A stretch of DNA of 64,000 nucleotides from Streptomyces canus (lineage in GTDB: Bacteria; Actinomycetota; Actinomycetes; Streptomycetales; Streptomycetaceae): assembly GCF_030815415.1 (NCBI RefSeq), contig NZ_JAUSWW010000001.1, positions 124,001 through 188,000 of the forward strand, in the 5' to 3' direction. Position numbers and translations under genes: made by a program. Positions 42,860 through 52,051 of this stretch are shown piece by piece. The notes under the pieces are model-generated. The model searched no databases and was not told the origin of the DNA. It worked only from the letters and a program-made list of their open reading frames with translations. Every line of letters begins with the position of its first letter. Position 1 is the first letter of the stretch.

Positions 42860-42970
42860 GGTCGAAGCCAGGGCGGTCATCCAGCCTTCTCCACCAAGCA
42901 GCTGATCAGCGAGTTGGTCACCAAGGGCAGCCGCTATGGCGCCGCCCCAAGCAAACTGCGGCGACTGCCC
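42860..42970 (+). pseudogene. Fragment of an HATPase_c (anti-sigma kinase) gene
   Basis: A short frame reads STKQLISELVTKGSRYGAAP, which resembles the N-box of Streptomyces RsbW-like ATPases (usually ELVTNAIRYG). No start, no rest of the domain. The sequence from 42602 to 43024 otherwise holds nothing I can identify. Confidence 0.35.
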
Positions 42971-43024
42971 AACGGCAGTCGGCCTGATCTGAGACGTGGC
43001 TCAGTGGGCATGGGCGATCAGTGA

Positions 43025-43240
43025 GCGGGTGATCGGTGCGCCGGTGGTGCGACTGTGCCAGATCGCGCAGGCCATCGCCAGGATCCGCTGGGCCACCGGA
43101 CACCGACGCCCTCGATGGTGCGACCGCCGTGCTGTTCGAGATCGAGCTGGCCCTTGAGGGTGTCGTTGTCCGACTCGATCAGCTGCCGCACCGTCGATCC
43201 AACTCACTCATCCGCTCCAGCAGCGAACTGGCGGGGCGGT
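43025..43240 (-). pseudogene. Transposase C-terminal remnant (IS982-like)
   Basis: Minus-strand frames read QLIESDNDTLKGQLDLEQHG and then, after a frameshift near 43100, VAQRILAMACAIWH and APITRSLIA. This is the C-terminal end of an IS982-type transposase, with at least one frameshift and no catalytic domain. Confidence 0.6.
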
Positions 43241-43331
43241 TCAGGCGGGCATGGTCTTCGACGCCGCATCCGGAACAGGTGATGCAGGCGACTTCCGGAG
43301 CCGACCGAGGGACGGCTCCGGTGCAGGGCAA

Positions 43332-44861
43332 CTACCCTTCGTCGCCGCGGTGGGCCGCGATGGCCCGGTCCAGGGTGAGGTGGTCGGCCCAGCTGCCGTG
43401 GAAGCCGAAGGGCACCCGGCTGGGGAGCCTGACCCGGGCCAGCGGGGTGCGGCGCAGGTCTGCGGCATCGTGGATGAGCAGTTCGCTGAGGTCGGTGGTG
43501 CGGTTCCACCACAGGGAGAGCAGGTAGCCATCGTCCTCGGTGTGGGCGTTCTCGCGGGCGACGAAGACCGGTTCGCCGGGGCTGGTCAGGCCGGCCGGCC
43601 CTTCGACGACGGTGGTGCGGTCGAGGAGATAGTCGTGGCGGGCCAGTCCGTCGGACATGATGTCGTCGGCCAGGCCGCGCGTGGTGACGAAGTAGCCGTA
43701 GCGGTTCGGCCGGCCGGTGTACGCGTCGTTGATCTTGGGGAACTCCCCGAAGATGCCGCTGATCATCTCCTCCGAGGCCCGTCCGGTCGCCAGGTCTACG
43801 CGCCAGCGGTAGGGCAAGGCCGGGGGGAACCACTCGTGGGAGCTCAGCGGCGTGGAGAGGCGGTCGACGGGGTTGCCGAGCCGCGGAATGCGGTGCCCGT
43901 CGATGATCAGCTCACCGTCCTGCTCGTAGGCGTTGAAGAAGTGGGTGTTGGCCCAGTGGCCGCCGAGTTCGTGCCAGGTGACCTCGTGGGTGTGGCGGTT
44001 CATCAGGACGATATGGACCCCGTGTTCGAGGGAGTTCTCGTCCCAGACCACGCCAGGCCTGCTCTGGGCCACCAGGTCGAGGCGGAACTGGGCGGGGGTG
44101 ACGAAGAAGATGGCGTAGTTGTCGCTCACCGCGAAGTCGTGGATGAGGACCGGCACGCCGATGTCGAAGGAGTGCGAGTCTTTGATCTCGGCCGTCTTCA
44201 CGTCGGCGCGGTACCAGGTGATGGTCGCTCCGGTGGCGGCGAAGAAGAGCATGTCCCCGCTGTCCGGGTCGGTCTTGTAGTGGCCGGTGCACAGGACGTC
44301 GATGCCGCCGTGGAAGTCGTATGTGCCGAGGGTGCGCAGGGTTTCGGGGTCCAGGGCGTGCGGCAGTCCGCCCTCGAAGTAGACGATCAGGTGGTCGTCG
44401 AGGATGCCGGCGTTGATGTTGGCCACGTTCTTGGCGGGCGGGGCGCCCTCGGGCAGCCGGCCCGGGGTGCCGCCGTTGACGAAGCCGCTGTAGATCGCTT
44501 CCCCGGCCTCGACCTCGACCTTCATCGAGTCGGTCTCGACCCAGCGGGTGCGGTAGGCGGCGCGGCCCTCACGGAGGTAGATGCCGCACACCATGCCGTC
44601 GCCCTCCCACCAGTGGTAGTGGTCGGTGTTGCGGGGCTGGAAGCGGGGGTTGGAGGAGACGCGGAACAGTGCGCCTGCGAGGTCGGACGGTATTTCTCCG
44701 TCCACCTCCAGGTCGTACGCCTCGTTCTCCTCCGTCCAGGGCGCGAACGGGCCGTTGAGGAACTTGTTGTCGGTGGGCCAGTCGACTCCCGCGGAGACGG
44801 AAGCGGGGGCGGAGGTCTGTCCGGTCTGACGGGGGACGACGGTCATCGGGTTCAGGGGCAT
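43332..44861 (-). CDS. Carotenoid cleavage oxygenase family protein
   Basis: This is a 509-residue member of the RPE65/CCO family, seven-bladed propellers with a non-haem iron held by four His, which cleave carotenoids or stilbenoids. GGAG precedes the ATG at 44861. Candidate ligand segments are LCTGHYKTDP, LIHDFAVSDNY, the mid-protein HFFNAYEQDG region and GFHGSWAD near the end; the N-terminal signature FRVSSNPRFQPRN is also typical. A frameshifted aldehyde dehydrogenase lies 57 bp upstream on the same strand. A pair that cuts a stilbenoid and oxidises the aromatic aldehyde is plausible. Confidence 0.85.
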   Translation of the reverse strand: MPLNPMTVVPRQTGQTSAPASVSAGVDWPTDNKFLNGPFAPWTEENEAYDLEVDGEIPSDLAGALFRVSSNPRFQPRNTDHYHWWEGDGMVCGIYLREGRAAYRTRWVETDSMKVEVEAGEAIYSGFVNGGTPGRLPEGAPPAKNVANINAGILDDHLIVYFEGGLPHALDPETLRTLGTYDFHGGIDVLCTGHYKTDPDSGDMLFFAATGATITWYRADVKTAEIKDSHSFDIGVPVLIHDFAVSDNYAIFFVTPAQFRLDLVAQSRPGVVWDENSLEHGVHIVLMNRHTHEVTWHELGGHWANTHFFNAYEQDGELIIDGHRIPRLGNPVDRLSTPLSSHEWFPPALPYRWRVDLATGRASEEMISGIFGEFPKINDAYTGRPNRYGYFVTTRGLADDIMSDGLARHDYLLDRTTVVEGPAGLTSPGEPVFVARENAHTEDDGYLLSLWWNRTTDLSELLIHDAADLRRTPLARVRLPSRVPFGFHGSWADHLTLDRAIAAHRGDEG

Positions 44862-44918
44862 CGTTGCTCCAGAGTGCGGGGCGGAACGGGTCGGGTACAG
44901 GTGTCGGAACGGACCCCG

Positions 44919-46387
44919 TCAGAATGGGTAATGGGGGAGTTCGCCGCGTACGGTGACCCACTGCTGTTCGGTGAAGGCTTCGAGGTTGGCGGCGGTGCCG
45001 CCGTGGCGGGAACCGGTGCCGGAGTCGCCTACCCCGCCGAACGGGATGAGCGCCTCGTCGTTGACGGTCTGGTCGTTGATATGGACGAGGCCGCTGGGGA
45101 CGCGCTCCGCCAAGGCGAGACCCTTCATGACGTCCCGGGTGAGGATGCCGAGAGACAGCCCGTACTCGGTCCCGGCGGCCAGGCGGGCCGCCTCGTCCAG
45201 GTCCTGGAAGGGGACGACGGGCGCCACGGGCCCGAAGATCTCCTGCGCGTAGGCGGGCGCGGTCAGCGGTACGTCGGTGAGCACGGTCGGCCGGTAGAAC
45301 AAATCCTGGTAGGTACCGCCCGCGGCCAGCCGGGCACCGGCCTTGACCGTCTCGGTGACGATGCGGTGGATGTTGTCGCGCTGGCCGGCGTCGATGATCG
45401 GTCCGAGGGCGACATTCTCGCCGAGCGGGTCGCCCACCGGAAGGGCGTCGGCGTGCTGGGCGAGCAGGGCGGTGTAGTCGTCGGCGACCGGAGCGTGGAC
45501 GAGGTGGCGGCTGCTGGCCATACAGATCTGGCCGGCGTGGACGAAGGATCCCCAGGCACCCACCGAGGCGGCCTTCTCCAGGTCGACGTCGTCCATGACG
45601 ACGAGCGCCGAGTTCCCGCCCAGTTCCAGGTGGACCCGCTTCAGGTGCCGGGCCGCGGCGACACCGATGGCGCGTCCGGCCCGGGTGGAGCCGGTGAACG
45701 CAATGACGGGGACCTGCGGATGCTCGACGACAACGGCTCCGACGTCCGCACCACCGGGCAGGACGTGCAGCAGGCCGGGCGGCAGGCCCGCCTCCTCGAA
45801 GACGCGGGCGAAGACGACGCCGCCGCTGATCGCGGTGCGGGGGCCCGGCTTGAGGACGACCGCGTTGCCCAGGGCGAGCGCCGGGGCGACCGCCCGCATG
45901 GCCAGGGTGATCGGCACGTTGAACGGGGCGATGACGCCGACCACCCCGACTGGCTTACGGCGGGCGAACGACAGCCGCTCCTGCCCGGAGCGCAGCAGCT
46001 CACCGTAGGGCGCCCCGGCGAGGGCGGCGGCCTCGTGGCACTCCTCCGCACCACCGCTGCTGACCTGGAGGGCGGCGAACGGCCGGATCGCACCGGACTC
46101 CCGTACCAGCCAGGTCTCGATCTCCTGCTGGTGCTCCTCGAAGAGGCGCGCGGCGCGGCGCAGTACGGCGGCACGGTCGGAGTACGGCTGGGCGGCCCAC
46201 TCCCGCTGGGCTCGTACCGCCGTTCCACCGCCTTGTCCACGTCGGCCGGTGTGGCGGAACCGACGCGGCCCAGCGTCTTGCCGGTGGCGGGCTCGACGGC
46301 GTCGTACACCACGCCCGCGCCGTTGATCCACTCTCCCGAGCCGGAGAAGATGCGGCCTTCCCAGGTACTGCTGTCCAAAAGCGTCAT
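44919..46387 (-). pseudogene. Aldehyde dehydrogenase (vanillin/benzaldehyde type) with a -1 frameshift
   Basis: The N-terminus starts at the ATG at 46387 (MTLLDSSTWEGRIFSGSGEW) and reads to VDKAVE; the body then continues in another frame as AVRAQREWAAQPYSDRAAV to the stop at 44919. One base appears lost near 46217-46225. The body is otherwise intact, with FTGSTRAGRAIG, LELGGNSALVV and the catalytic Cys in HAGQICMASSR. The clean ORF on both sides suggests a recent mutation or a sequencing error. Vanillin-type ALDHs fit the neighbouring carotenoid-cleavage-type oxygenase. Confidence 0.8.
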
Positions 46388-46430
46388 GTTGTCCCGATCC
46401 AGAAGTGCGTCGTGGCGCGAAGGTTACGAT

Positions 46431-49400
46431 TCATGTCGCGAAGGTGGTGAGGTGGGGTGATTCTGGCCTCGATCCCGGTTTCATCCCGCGGACGCCCCGG
46501 TGAGAGCCCTGTCCGGGTCCGGGTCCTTGTCCTGGCCTCGGTCGCGCGAGGCTCGCTCCAGGCCGAGCAGAGAGTCGGTCGCCAGCACACCCGGGCCGGC
46601 GGCGAAGATGACCAGGCACACCGCCAGGAAGAGGAAGTCGACCTCGGCTCCGCCGGCGCCCTGCGGGCCCAGAACGCCCGTGTGCCAGACGCCCAACTTG
46701 ATCCAGAACCCCGTCAGCAGCATCTCCGCGCTGACGATGAGGGCGATCACGCGGGTCAGCAGCCCGGCGATCAGCAAGGCACTGGGGCAGCGCCGTCCGC
46801 TGGTCCGTGTGCGCCGAGGCGAAGGACCATTCGGTGTGGGTGCCGGTGGAGTACGCGGCCCAGCCGGCCGCGCGCCGGGTGTCGAGCACGAGACGGTACG
46901 AGGCCTTCGCCGCAGGGACGTCGAAGGTGCCGAGTCCGCCGAGTGTGGTGGCGCCGACCAGCTGCCCGTCCTTGTACAGCGTGCCCTTCGCGGTGTCCTG
47001 GATGTTGTCCACGGACGCGTAGTGTCCCGGGTTCGAGTCGCTCAACTCAGGGATCGCGAAGGTGAGTTTGTCGCCGGTGCGCTGGGACAGGCCGTACTGC
47101 TCACGGGTCGCCGGGCGGACGACCTGGCGCAGCCACTCCTCGGAGGGCAGCTTGCCCGCCTTGTCGAAGGTCCGCAGGGCGTTCCACTGAGGCCTGTTCG
47201 CGTTCGTGTCGGGATAGACGGCGTGCCAGATCCGGCTGTCGGAGACGTTGTAGTACTCGGTGCGCTCCGTGCCGAGTTGCACGTTGTTGGTGGTTGCGAG
47301 GTCGGTTTTCTGCCAGGGACGGAACCGGTACACGGCGTCCTTGCCGATCTGGCCGGCCCGGCCCGCGTAGTAGCGCACCGTCTGCTTCACCGTGTTGGAG
47401 CTGTTCAGGTCGTACGTCTGGTCGGCCGAGACAGCATCTGCCTGCGGGAACATCACGCTGTACACGTACGGGCTGACCGCGGTGCCCTTCAGCTTCAGAC
47501 TGACCTTCTTCCCGCTCTTGAGCAGGGCCCCGAGCTTCGCGCCGTCCTCGCCGGTGGCGGTCATCAGGGGGATGGTGGCGCTGTTCACCCAGGAGATCCA
47601 GTACCCGGGGGTGTCGTGGTAGGCGAGGACGTAACCTGCCCCGGCGGCGGTGGCGTTGGTCAGTGCCTCGTCCGCCGTCGCGCCGGCGCCCACCCGGACG
47701 ACTGCCACCTTGGCCTTGACGTCGAGCCCGTCGAAGTCGGCCGCGGTGCCGCTGCCCGCGTCCACCGCCCGGACCGTGCGCTCACCGTTGATCTTCACCG
47801 GGAAGCCGCTGGAGGTCTGTGCGTAGTCGAGGGGCAGTGCGTACTTCTCGGGGCTGGTGACGCTCGCCGTCAGCTCCTTGGCGTACAGACGGAACTTCGA
47901 GGAGAACTCGAACATGCCCTCGGTGATTTTCTTGGTGGGCGCCACGTAGACGTGGTCGGTCCACCAGCCCTGACTGTAGGTCAGGCCCCAGGCGGTGCCC
48001 GGACCCTCCCGGTGCCAGTTGGTGCTGAAGCCCTGGAACTCGGAGTTCTCCCTGGTCTTCGGCTTGATCTCGACCGCCTTGCGGGCGTCGAGGACAACCT
48101 CGGTGTTCTTGTCGACCTTGATCTCCGGATCGCCGACGACCGAGGTGTTGGCCTCCAGCCCGGCCGCGTCCCGCTGCGAGATCCAGGACGCCATGCTGTA
48201 CGTACCGGCCGGCACCTTGAACGTGTAGCCGCTGCCGAGGAAGCCGTACGTCTCCGGGTACGCGCCGTTCAGCTCCTGCAGCATGAAGATGGACGCCGAG
48301 GTGGACGGCTTGCCGTCGCGGCCCACCAGGGACACCTTCAGGTCGTAGGTCTTCGCCAGCTTCTCGAAGCCGACGGCGGTGGTGACCTGCACGCCGTCGG
48401 CGCTCGCGGTGACATGGCCCGTGTACCGGCCCGTCGCCTCCGCGGCCGGATCGACGGTGACCCCGACCGTGGCGGTGCCCTTCGCCGGGACGGTCACGGT
48501 GTCCGCGTTCAGCGCGGCATCGGGGAGCGACGAGGCCACCTTCAACTCCACCGCTTTGTCCGTGGTGTTGGTGTAGGTGATGTCCTTGCGGTCCGCCTCG
48601 CTGTCACTCTCCTCGTACTTGCCGAAACTCAGAACCGGCGTCGAGAAGACACCCTGGTTGACTGCCCGTACGGCATCGACCCGGCCGTCGCCCTGCTCGA
48701 ACACGGAGTTGACGGTGTTCGTCCTCGCGGTGGTCGCCAGCGCCTGCTTGATCTGCTTGCCCGTCCAGTCGGGGTGGGCCTGTGCGACCAGCGCCGCGGC
48801 GCCCGCTACGTGCGGGGTCGCCATCGACGTACCGCTGGACGTCGTGTAGTACTCATCGACCGGGGTGCCCATGGTGGTGCCGGCCGCGCGGGCGGCGGTG
48901 ATGGCCGCGCCCGGTGCGGTGATCTCCGGCTTGATGGCCGAGTCGCCGAGGCGCGGGCCGCGGCTGGAGAACGAGGCCAGCTTGTCGGACTTGTCGACGG
49001 CGCCCACCGTCAGTGCCGAGTCGGCGATGCCCGGGGTGCCCACGGTCTGCTCGGACGGGCCGGAGTTTCCCGCCGCGATCACGAAGAGGGTGCCGGTGGA
49101 CGCGGAGAGTTCGTCGACCGTCTCACTCAGCACGTCCGAGGGGCCCGTGGCCGTGCCGCCCAACGACATCGACACGATCTTCGCGCCGGAGCGGGCCGCC
49201 CACTCCATGCCCGCGATGATCCAGGAGTCCTGGCCGTGACCGGTGTTGTCCAGCACCTTGCCGACCAGCAGTTCCGCGCCCGGTGCCACACCCTTGCGCT
49301 TGCCCTGCGAGGCAGCGCCCGAGCCGACGATCGTGGACGCCACGTGGGTGCCGTGACCGTGGCCGTCCTGCACCGCCTCGTCCGGCACGAAGCTCTTCGT

Positions 49401-50162
49401 CTCCCCGATCTTCCCGGCGAGATCCGGGTGACCGGCGTCCACGCCCGTGTCCAGGACGGCGACCTTGACGCCCTTGCCGTCGTAGCCCGACTTCCACACC
49501 TCGGGAGCGCCGATCTGCGGCACACTCACGTCGAGCGACGCCTCGACCTTGCCGTCGAGCCAGATCTTGTCGATGCCCTCGCCGAGCCGCTTCGCGGCCT
49601 TCGCCGTGGGGTCGGTGCCGAGTGCGGGGGCGATGTCGGCCCAGAAGGCGGGCGACTTCTTCGCGCTCAGTGCGGCGCCGTCGATCGTGGGCAGGGCGAG
49701 CGTCCGGCGCGCGCCGTCAGGGGTCGCGCTGCCCTTCGTGTACGTCGCGATCACCGGCGTGGTGCCGGTCTTCGCGTCGGCGTACCCCTGCCGCACGAGC
49801 TGGGTGACGTTGAACAAGGCCGGGTCGAGACGGCCCGCGTTAACCAGCGGGATGGCGTCCGCCGGCAGGACACTCACCTCGCCGTCCTTCTCGCTCGACA
49901 CGAAGGTGGCGGCCTCACGGCCCTTGCCGCGCTGCACGTCGACGGCGGACTTTGCGTCCGGGCGGACGGTGAGCGACACGGTGTCGCCGGTGATGAGGGT
50001 GACGGTCTGCGTCTTGGTGATTGCGGTCGCGGCGCTGCTCCGCACCACCGGAGCGTCGGGTGCGGTGACGTGCGCTCCGGAACCGGCTGTGGCGGGCGTG
50101 ACCGTGCCCGTGAGTAGTCCTGCCGCTCCTGCCACTGCCCACAGGGCGTGGAGTCTTCGCAT
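46431..50162 (-). CDS. Secreted S8 family subtilisin-like protease with chimeric C-terminus
   Basis: This is a 1243-residue reading frame for an exported serine protease. It has a signal peptide ending near ATA-GSG, a propeptide (~30-215), then the catalytic domain with D238 (VAVLDTGVD), H273 (GHGTHVAS) and S446 (GTSMATPHV), and a PA-like insert and beta domains to about residue 1125. GGGGAGG precedes the ATG. From about 46780 down (after ASAHTDQR) the protein reads through a DoxX gene remnant in the wrong frame, so the last ~115 residues are not native. The normal C-terminal end of the family has been replaced; activity may survive. Confidence 0.85.
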   Translation of the reverse strand: MRRLHALWAVAGAAGLLTGTVTPATAGSGAHVTAPDAPVVRSSAATAITKTQTVTLITGDTVSLTVRPDAKSAVDVQRGKGREAATFVSSEKDGEVSVLPADAIPLVNAGRLDPALFNVTQLVRQGYADAKTGTTPVIATYTKGSATPDGARRTLALPTIDGAALSAKKSPAFWADIAPALGTDPTAKAAKRLGEGIDKIWLDGKVEASLDVSVPQIGAPEVWKSGYDGKGVKVAVLDTGVDAGHPDLAGKIGETKSFVPDEAVQDGHGHGTHVASTIVGSGAASQGKRKGVAPGAELLVGKVLDNTGHGQDSWIIAGMEWAARSGAKIVSMSLGGTATGPSDVLSETVDELSASTGTLFVIAAGNSGPSEQTVGTPGIADSALTVGAVDKSDKLASFSSRGPRLGDSAIKPEITAPGAAITAARAAGTTMGTPVDEYYTTSSGTSMATPHVAGAAALVAQAHPDWTGKQIKQALATTARTNTVNSVFEQGDGRVDAVRAVNQGVFSTPVLSFGKYEESDSEADRKDITYTNTTDKAVELKVASSLPDAALNADTVTVPAKGTATVGVTVDPAAEATGRYTGHVTASADGVQVTTAVGFEKLAKTYDLKVSLVGRDGKPSTSASIFMLQELNGAYPETYGFLGSGYTFKVPAGTYSMASWISQRDAAGLEANTSVVGDPEIKVDKNTEVVLDARKAVEIKPKTRENSEFQGFSTNWHREGPGTAWGLTYSQGWWTDHVYVAPTKKITEGMFEFSSKFRLYAKELTASVTSPEKYALPLDYAQTSSGFPVKINGERTVRAVDAGSGTAADFDGLDVKAKVAVVRVGAGATADEALTNATAAGAGYVLAYHDTPGYWISWVNSATIPLMTATGEDGAKLGALLKSGKKVSLKLKGTAVSPYVYSVMFPQADAVSADQTYDLNSSNTVKQTVRYYAGRAGQIGKDAVYRFRPWQKTDLATTNNVQLGTERTEYYNVSDSRIWHAVYPDTNANRPQWNALRTFDKAGKLPSEEWLRQVVRPATREQYGLSQRTGDKLTFAIPELSDSNPGHYASVDNIQDTAKGTLYKDGQLVGATTLGGLGTFDVPAAKASYRLVLDTRRAAGWAAYSTGTHTEWSFASAHTDQRTALPQCLADRRAADPRDRPHRQRGDAADGVLDQVGRLAHGRSGPAGRRRSRGRLPLPGGVPGHLRRRPGCAGDRLSARPGASLARPRPGQGPGPGQGSHRGVRGMKPGSRPESPHLTTFAT
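46481..46777 (-). pseudogene. DoxX-family membrane protein, 3' remnant
   Basis: In a different frame from the protease, this stretch encodes LLTRVIALIVSAEMLLTGFW, KLGVWHTGVLGPQGAGGAEVD and FLFLAVCLVIFAAGPGVLA, the C-terminal helices of a DoxX-like protein. The 5' half is missing. It abuts the truncated protease, which suggests a deletion that fused the two genes. Confidence 0.65.
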
Positions 50163-50951
50163 GGGTGGCGTCCTCCCCTGAACGCTGACAACGCTTCCGG
50201 CCTGGTGAGCGGAAGCCAGTGATCAGAGTGAGCGCTGAGCGGAAACAGGCTCAAGGGAATCATGTGGCCGAGGAGTGCCAATGCCCTCTTCGGCCACGGG
50301 AATTGGCGGTCGTCGTACGCCCTGTCGTCGGACGTCCGTGTGCGCGGGGAGGGCAGGCCGGGAAGGGCCCGCACGGTCGGCCGCGGGGATTCGGCTGACA
50401 CGGAGCAAGGGGGTTTGACCTGCCTGAGCTGCTCCCGCTCGCGCAGCAGCCCCGGCAGTGTCCTCTGGCGCCGAGTGGTATACCCGGCTGGAGAAGGGCC
50501 ACATCAGCGACGTCTCTCCAAGGACGTACCACCGACAGGCGTCGGCCAAGGCGATTGAGTCGGGGTCGCCACGGCGGTCCAGGGCAAGCGAGCCTTCTTG
50601 AACTCTCGGCTCCCTCCCAGCCAAGGACACCGTGCCGCGCTTCCACGCCTGCCAGAAGGACAGCACCTGGGCATCAACACCTGCGTCAGAGGCTTGCCTC
50701 GACACAGAGAGCAGAATGCGTGGGTTCGACTACCTTCCGACCCCAAAACCGACCGCCACGAGCTTGAGGTTGTGGTGAACTCGCAAAAATTTGACGGGAG
50801 TTGTGAAGGAGGACAAGAATCCGAGTCACTCGCTGCGTCTGAAGTGAGCCAAGTGACGCGAGTGGCTTGCCCCCAGGCTTCTTGGTCTCTGCATATGTAG
50901 GCCGCTCGCGCCCATCCACCTCCCACACTCCTGATTCCACAGAGGCAGATC
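50163..50951. other. Intergenic stretch with a probable XRE regulator remnant
   Basis: This 789-bp stretch has no intact gene. A short plus-strand frame at about 50470-50560 reads AEWYTRLEKGHISDVSPRTY, like the recognition part of XRE-type regulators in Streptomyces, with no start or continuation. The remainder shows nothing I can identify. Confidence 0.4.
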
Positions 50952-51875
50952 TTGACGCTCTCCCCCCGCTCCAGAACCTCGGCTGCCCTCGCCGCAACCG
51001 CTTTCCTCGCCTGCGCCACACCCCTGCTCGGGGCCGCTTCCGCGAACGCGGCGACAGCAGGCGGCTGCCAGTCCGTCACCGTGCAGTACCGCATCGTCGA
51101 CGCAGACGGACGCCCGGTCGGCGCCGACTGGACCTCGCAGGGCGGATTCCACCAGTGGGACGCCGCCCCCGGCACGGTTGAGGTGCGCCTGGCCCCGGGA
51201 CAGACGGTCGGCGACGGCTGCAAGTACCCGGTGTCGCTGGCCGAATACACCACCGAAGGCTCCAACTGGTACACCTCCGGCCACCAGACCCTCGTCGATC
51301 ACGCCACCGTGTACCTCACCGCCGCCGACGTCGCGGACACAGACAGCGGCAAGCACACCTGGCAGAAGCTGACGGTGAAAACGCCCGACTGCTACGGGCA
51401 GATCGACCTGTACGGCGACGACATCATCTACGACGGCAAGACGGAAGACGGCCACGGCCCCGCCCCATACCAGCCCGACAACGTCGTCACCCCGTACCAC
51501 CTCATCGCCGCGTGGAACGGCGGGGACAAGTCCTGCACCCCCGATCAGCCCGACTCCCCCGCCCCGACGCCCTCGGAATCGACGCCGGACACCCCGAGCA
51601 CGCCTCCCACCAGCCAGCCTCCCGCCCAGGAGACAACGCCCCCCGCCACCCCCACGACGCCGTCCACCGAAACCACTCCGCCCACCACCCCGGACATCCC
51701 TCCGCTGGAGTCGACCCCGCCTACTACCCCGACGCCCTCGCCCAGCGACAGCACCCCGCCACTGGCCGAGACCGGCTCCAGCGCACCGGTCGGCCTGATA
51801 GCCGGCGGCGCCGCCGTAGTGATCGCCGTCGGCGCCGGCGCGATCTACACGACCCGCCGCACGCGCCGCTCATGA
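50952..51875 (+). CDS. LAETG-anchored surface protein
   Basis: This is a 307-residue sortase substrate. The start is a TTG at 50952 after GAGGCAG. A signal peptide ends near ANA-ATA (~35). A folded domain (~36-205) has four Cys in two likely pairs. A Pro/Thr/Ser stalk (~206-268) follows, then the sorting signal LAETG at 271-275, a hydrophobic helix and the basic tail TTRRTRRS. LAXTG is the motif of class E sortases, so it should be cell-wall bound. No sortase gene is adjacent. The folded domain is not one I recognise. Confidence 0.85.
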   Translation: MTLSPRSRTSAALAATAFLACATPLLGAASANAATAGGCQSVTVQYRIVDADGRPVGADWTSQGGFHQWDAAPGTVEVRLAPGQTVGDGCKYPVSLAEYTTEGSNWYTSGHQTLVDHATVYLTAADVADTDSGKHTWQKLTVKTPDCYGQIDLYGDDIIYDGKTEDGHGPAPYQPDNVVTPYHLIAAWNGGDKSCTPDQPDSPAPTPSESTPDTPSTPPTSQPPAQETTPPATPTTPSTETTPPTTPDIPPLESTPPTTPTPSPSDSTPPLAETGSSAPVGLIAGGAAVVIAVGAGAIYTTRRTRRS

Positions 51876-51916
51876 CCACAGCCGCGGGGCAAGGCGTCAC
51901 ACCGTAGGACGTCCGA

Positions 51917-51973
51917 CAGCTCCGCCGAACCCACCCCTCCATCCGACGCGTAGGAGGCTGGGCGGCGGAGCTG
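51917..51973 (+). terminator. Terminator after LAETG gene
   Basis: Arms 51917-51926 and 51964-51973 pair perfectly (10 bp), with further pairing of CCTCC and GGAGG inside. It starts 42 bp after the stop. Confidence 0.65.
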
Positions 51974-52051
51974 CCACAACAGAGTGAACCGCGCCGGGAT
52001 CGGTGGAGGTACGGGAGTGCCCCGAGTTGGGTGGAGTCGAGTCGCTTGGTT

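Noticed and set aside
43251..46460. Plus-strand reading frame of over 1000 codons
   Set aside because: It is antisense to the carotenoid oxygenase and ALDH genes and has no domain pattern. It exists because of strong codon bias on the other strand.
46500..50117. Plus-strand reading frame of about 1200 codons opposite the protease
   Set aside because: Shadow of the protease gene; Arg/Gly/Asp/Val-rich, with no ribosome site or family feature.
51540..51760. Repetitive Pro/Thr-coding DNA considered as a possible CRISPR or tandem repeat array
   Set aside because: The repeats are irregular, in frame and encode the wall-spanning stalk of the LAETG protein; there are no conserved direct repeats with unique spacers.
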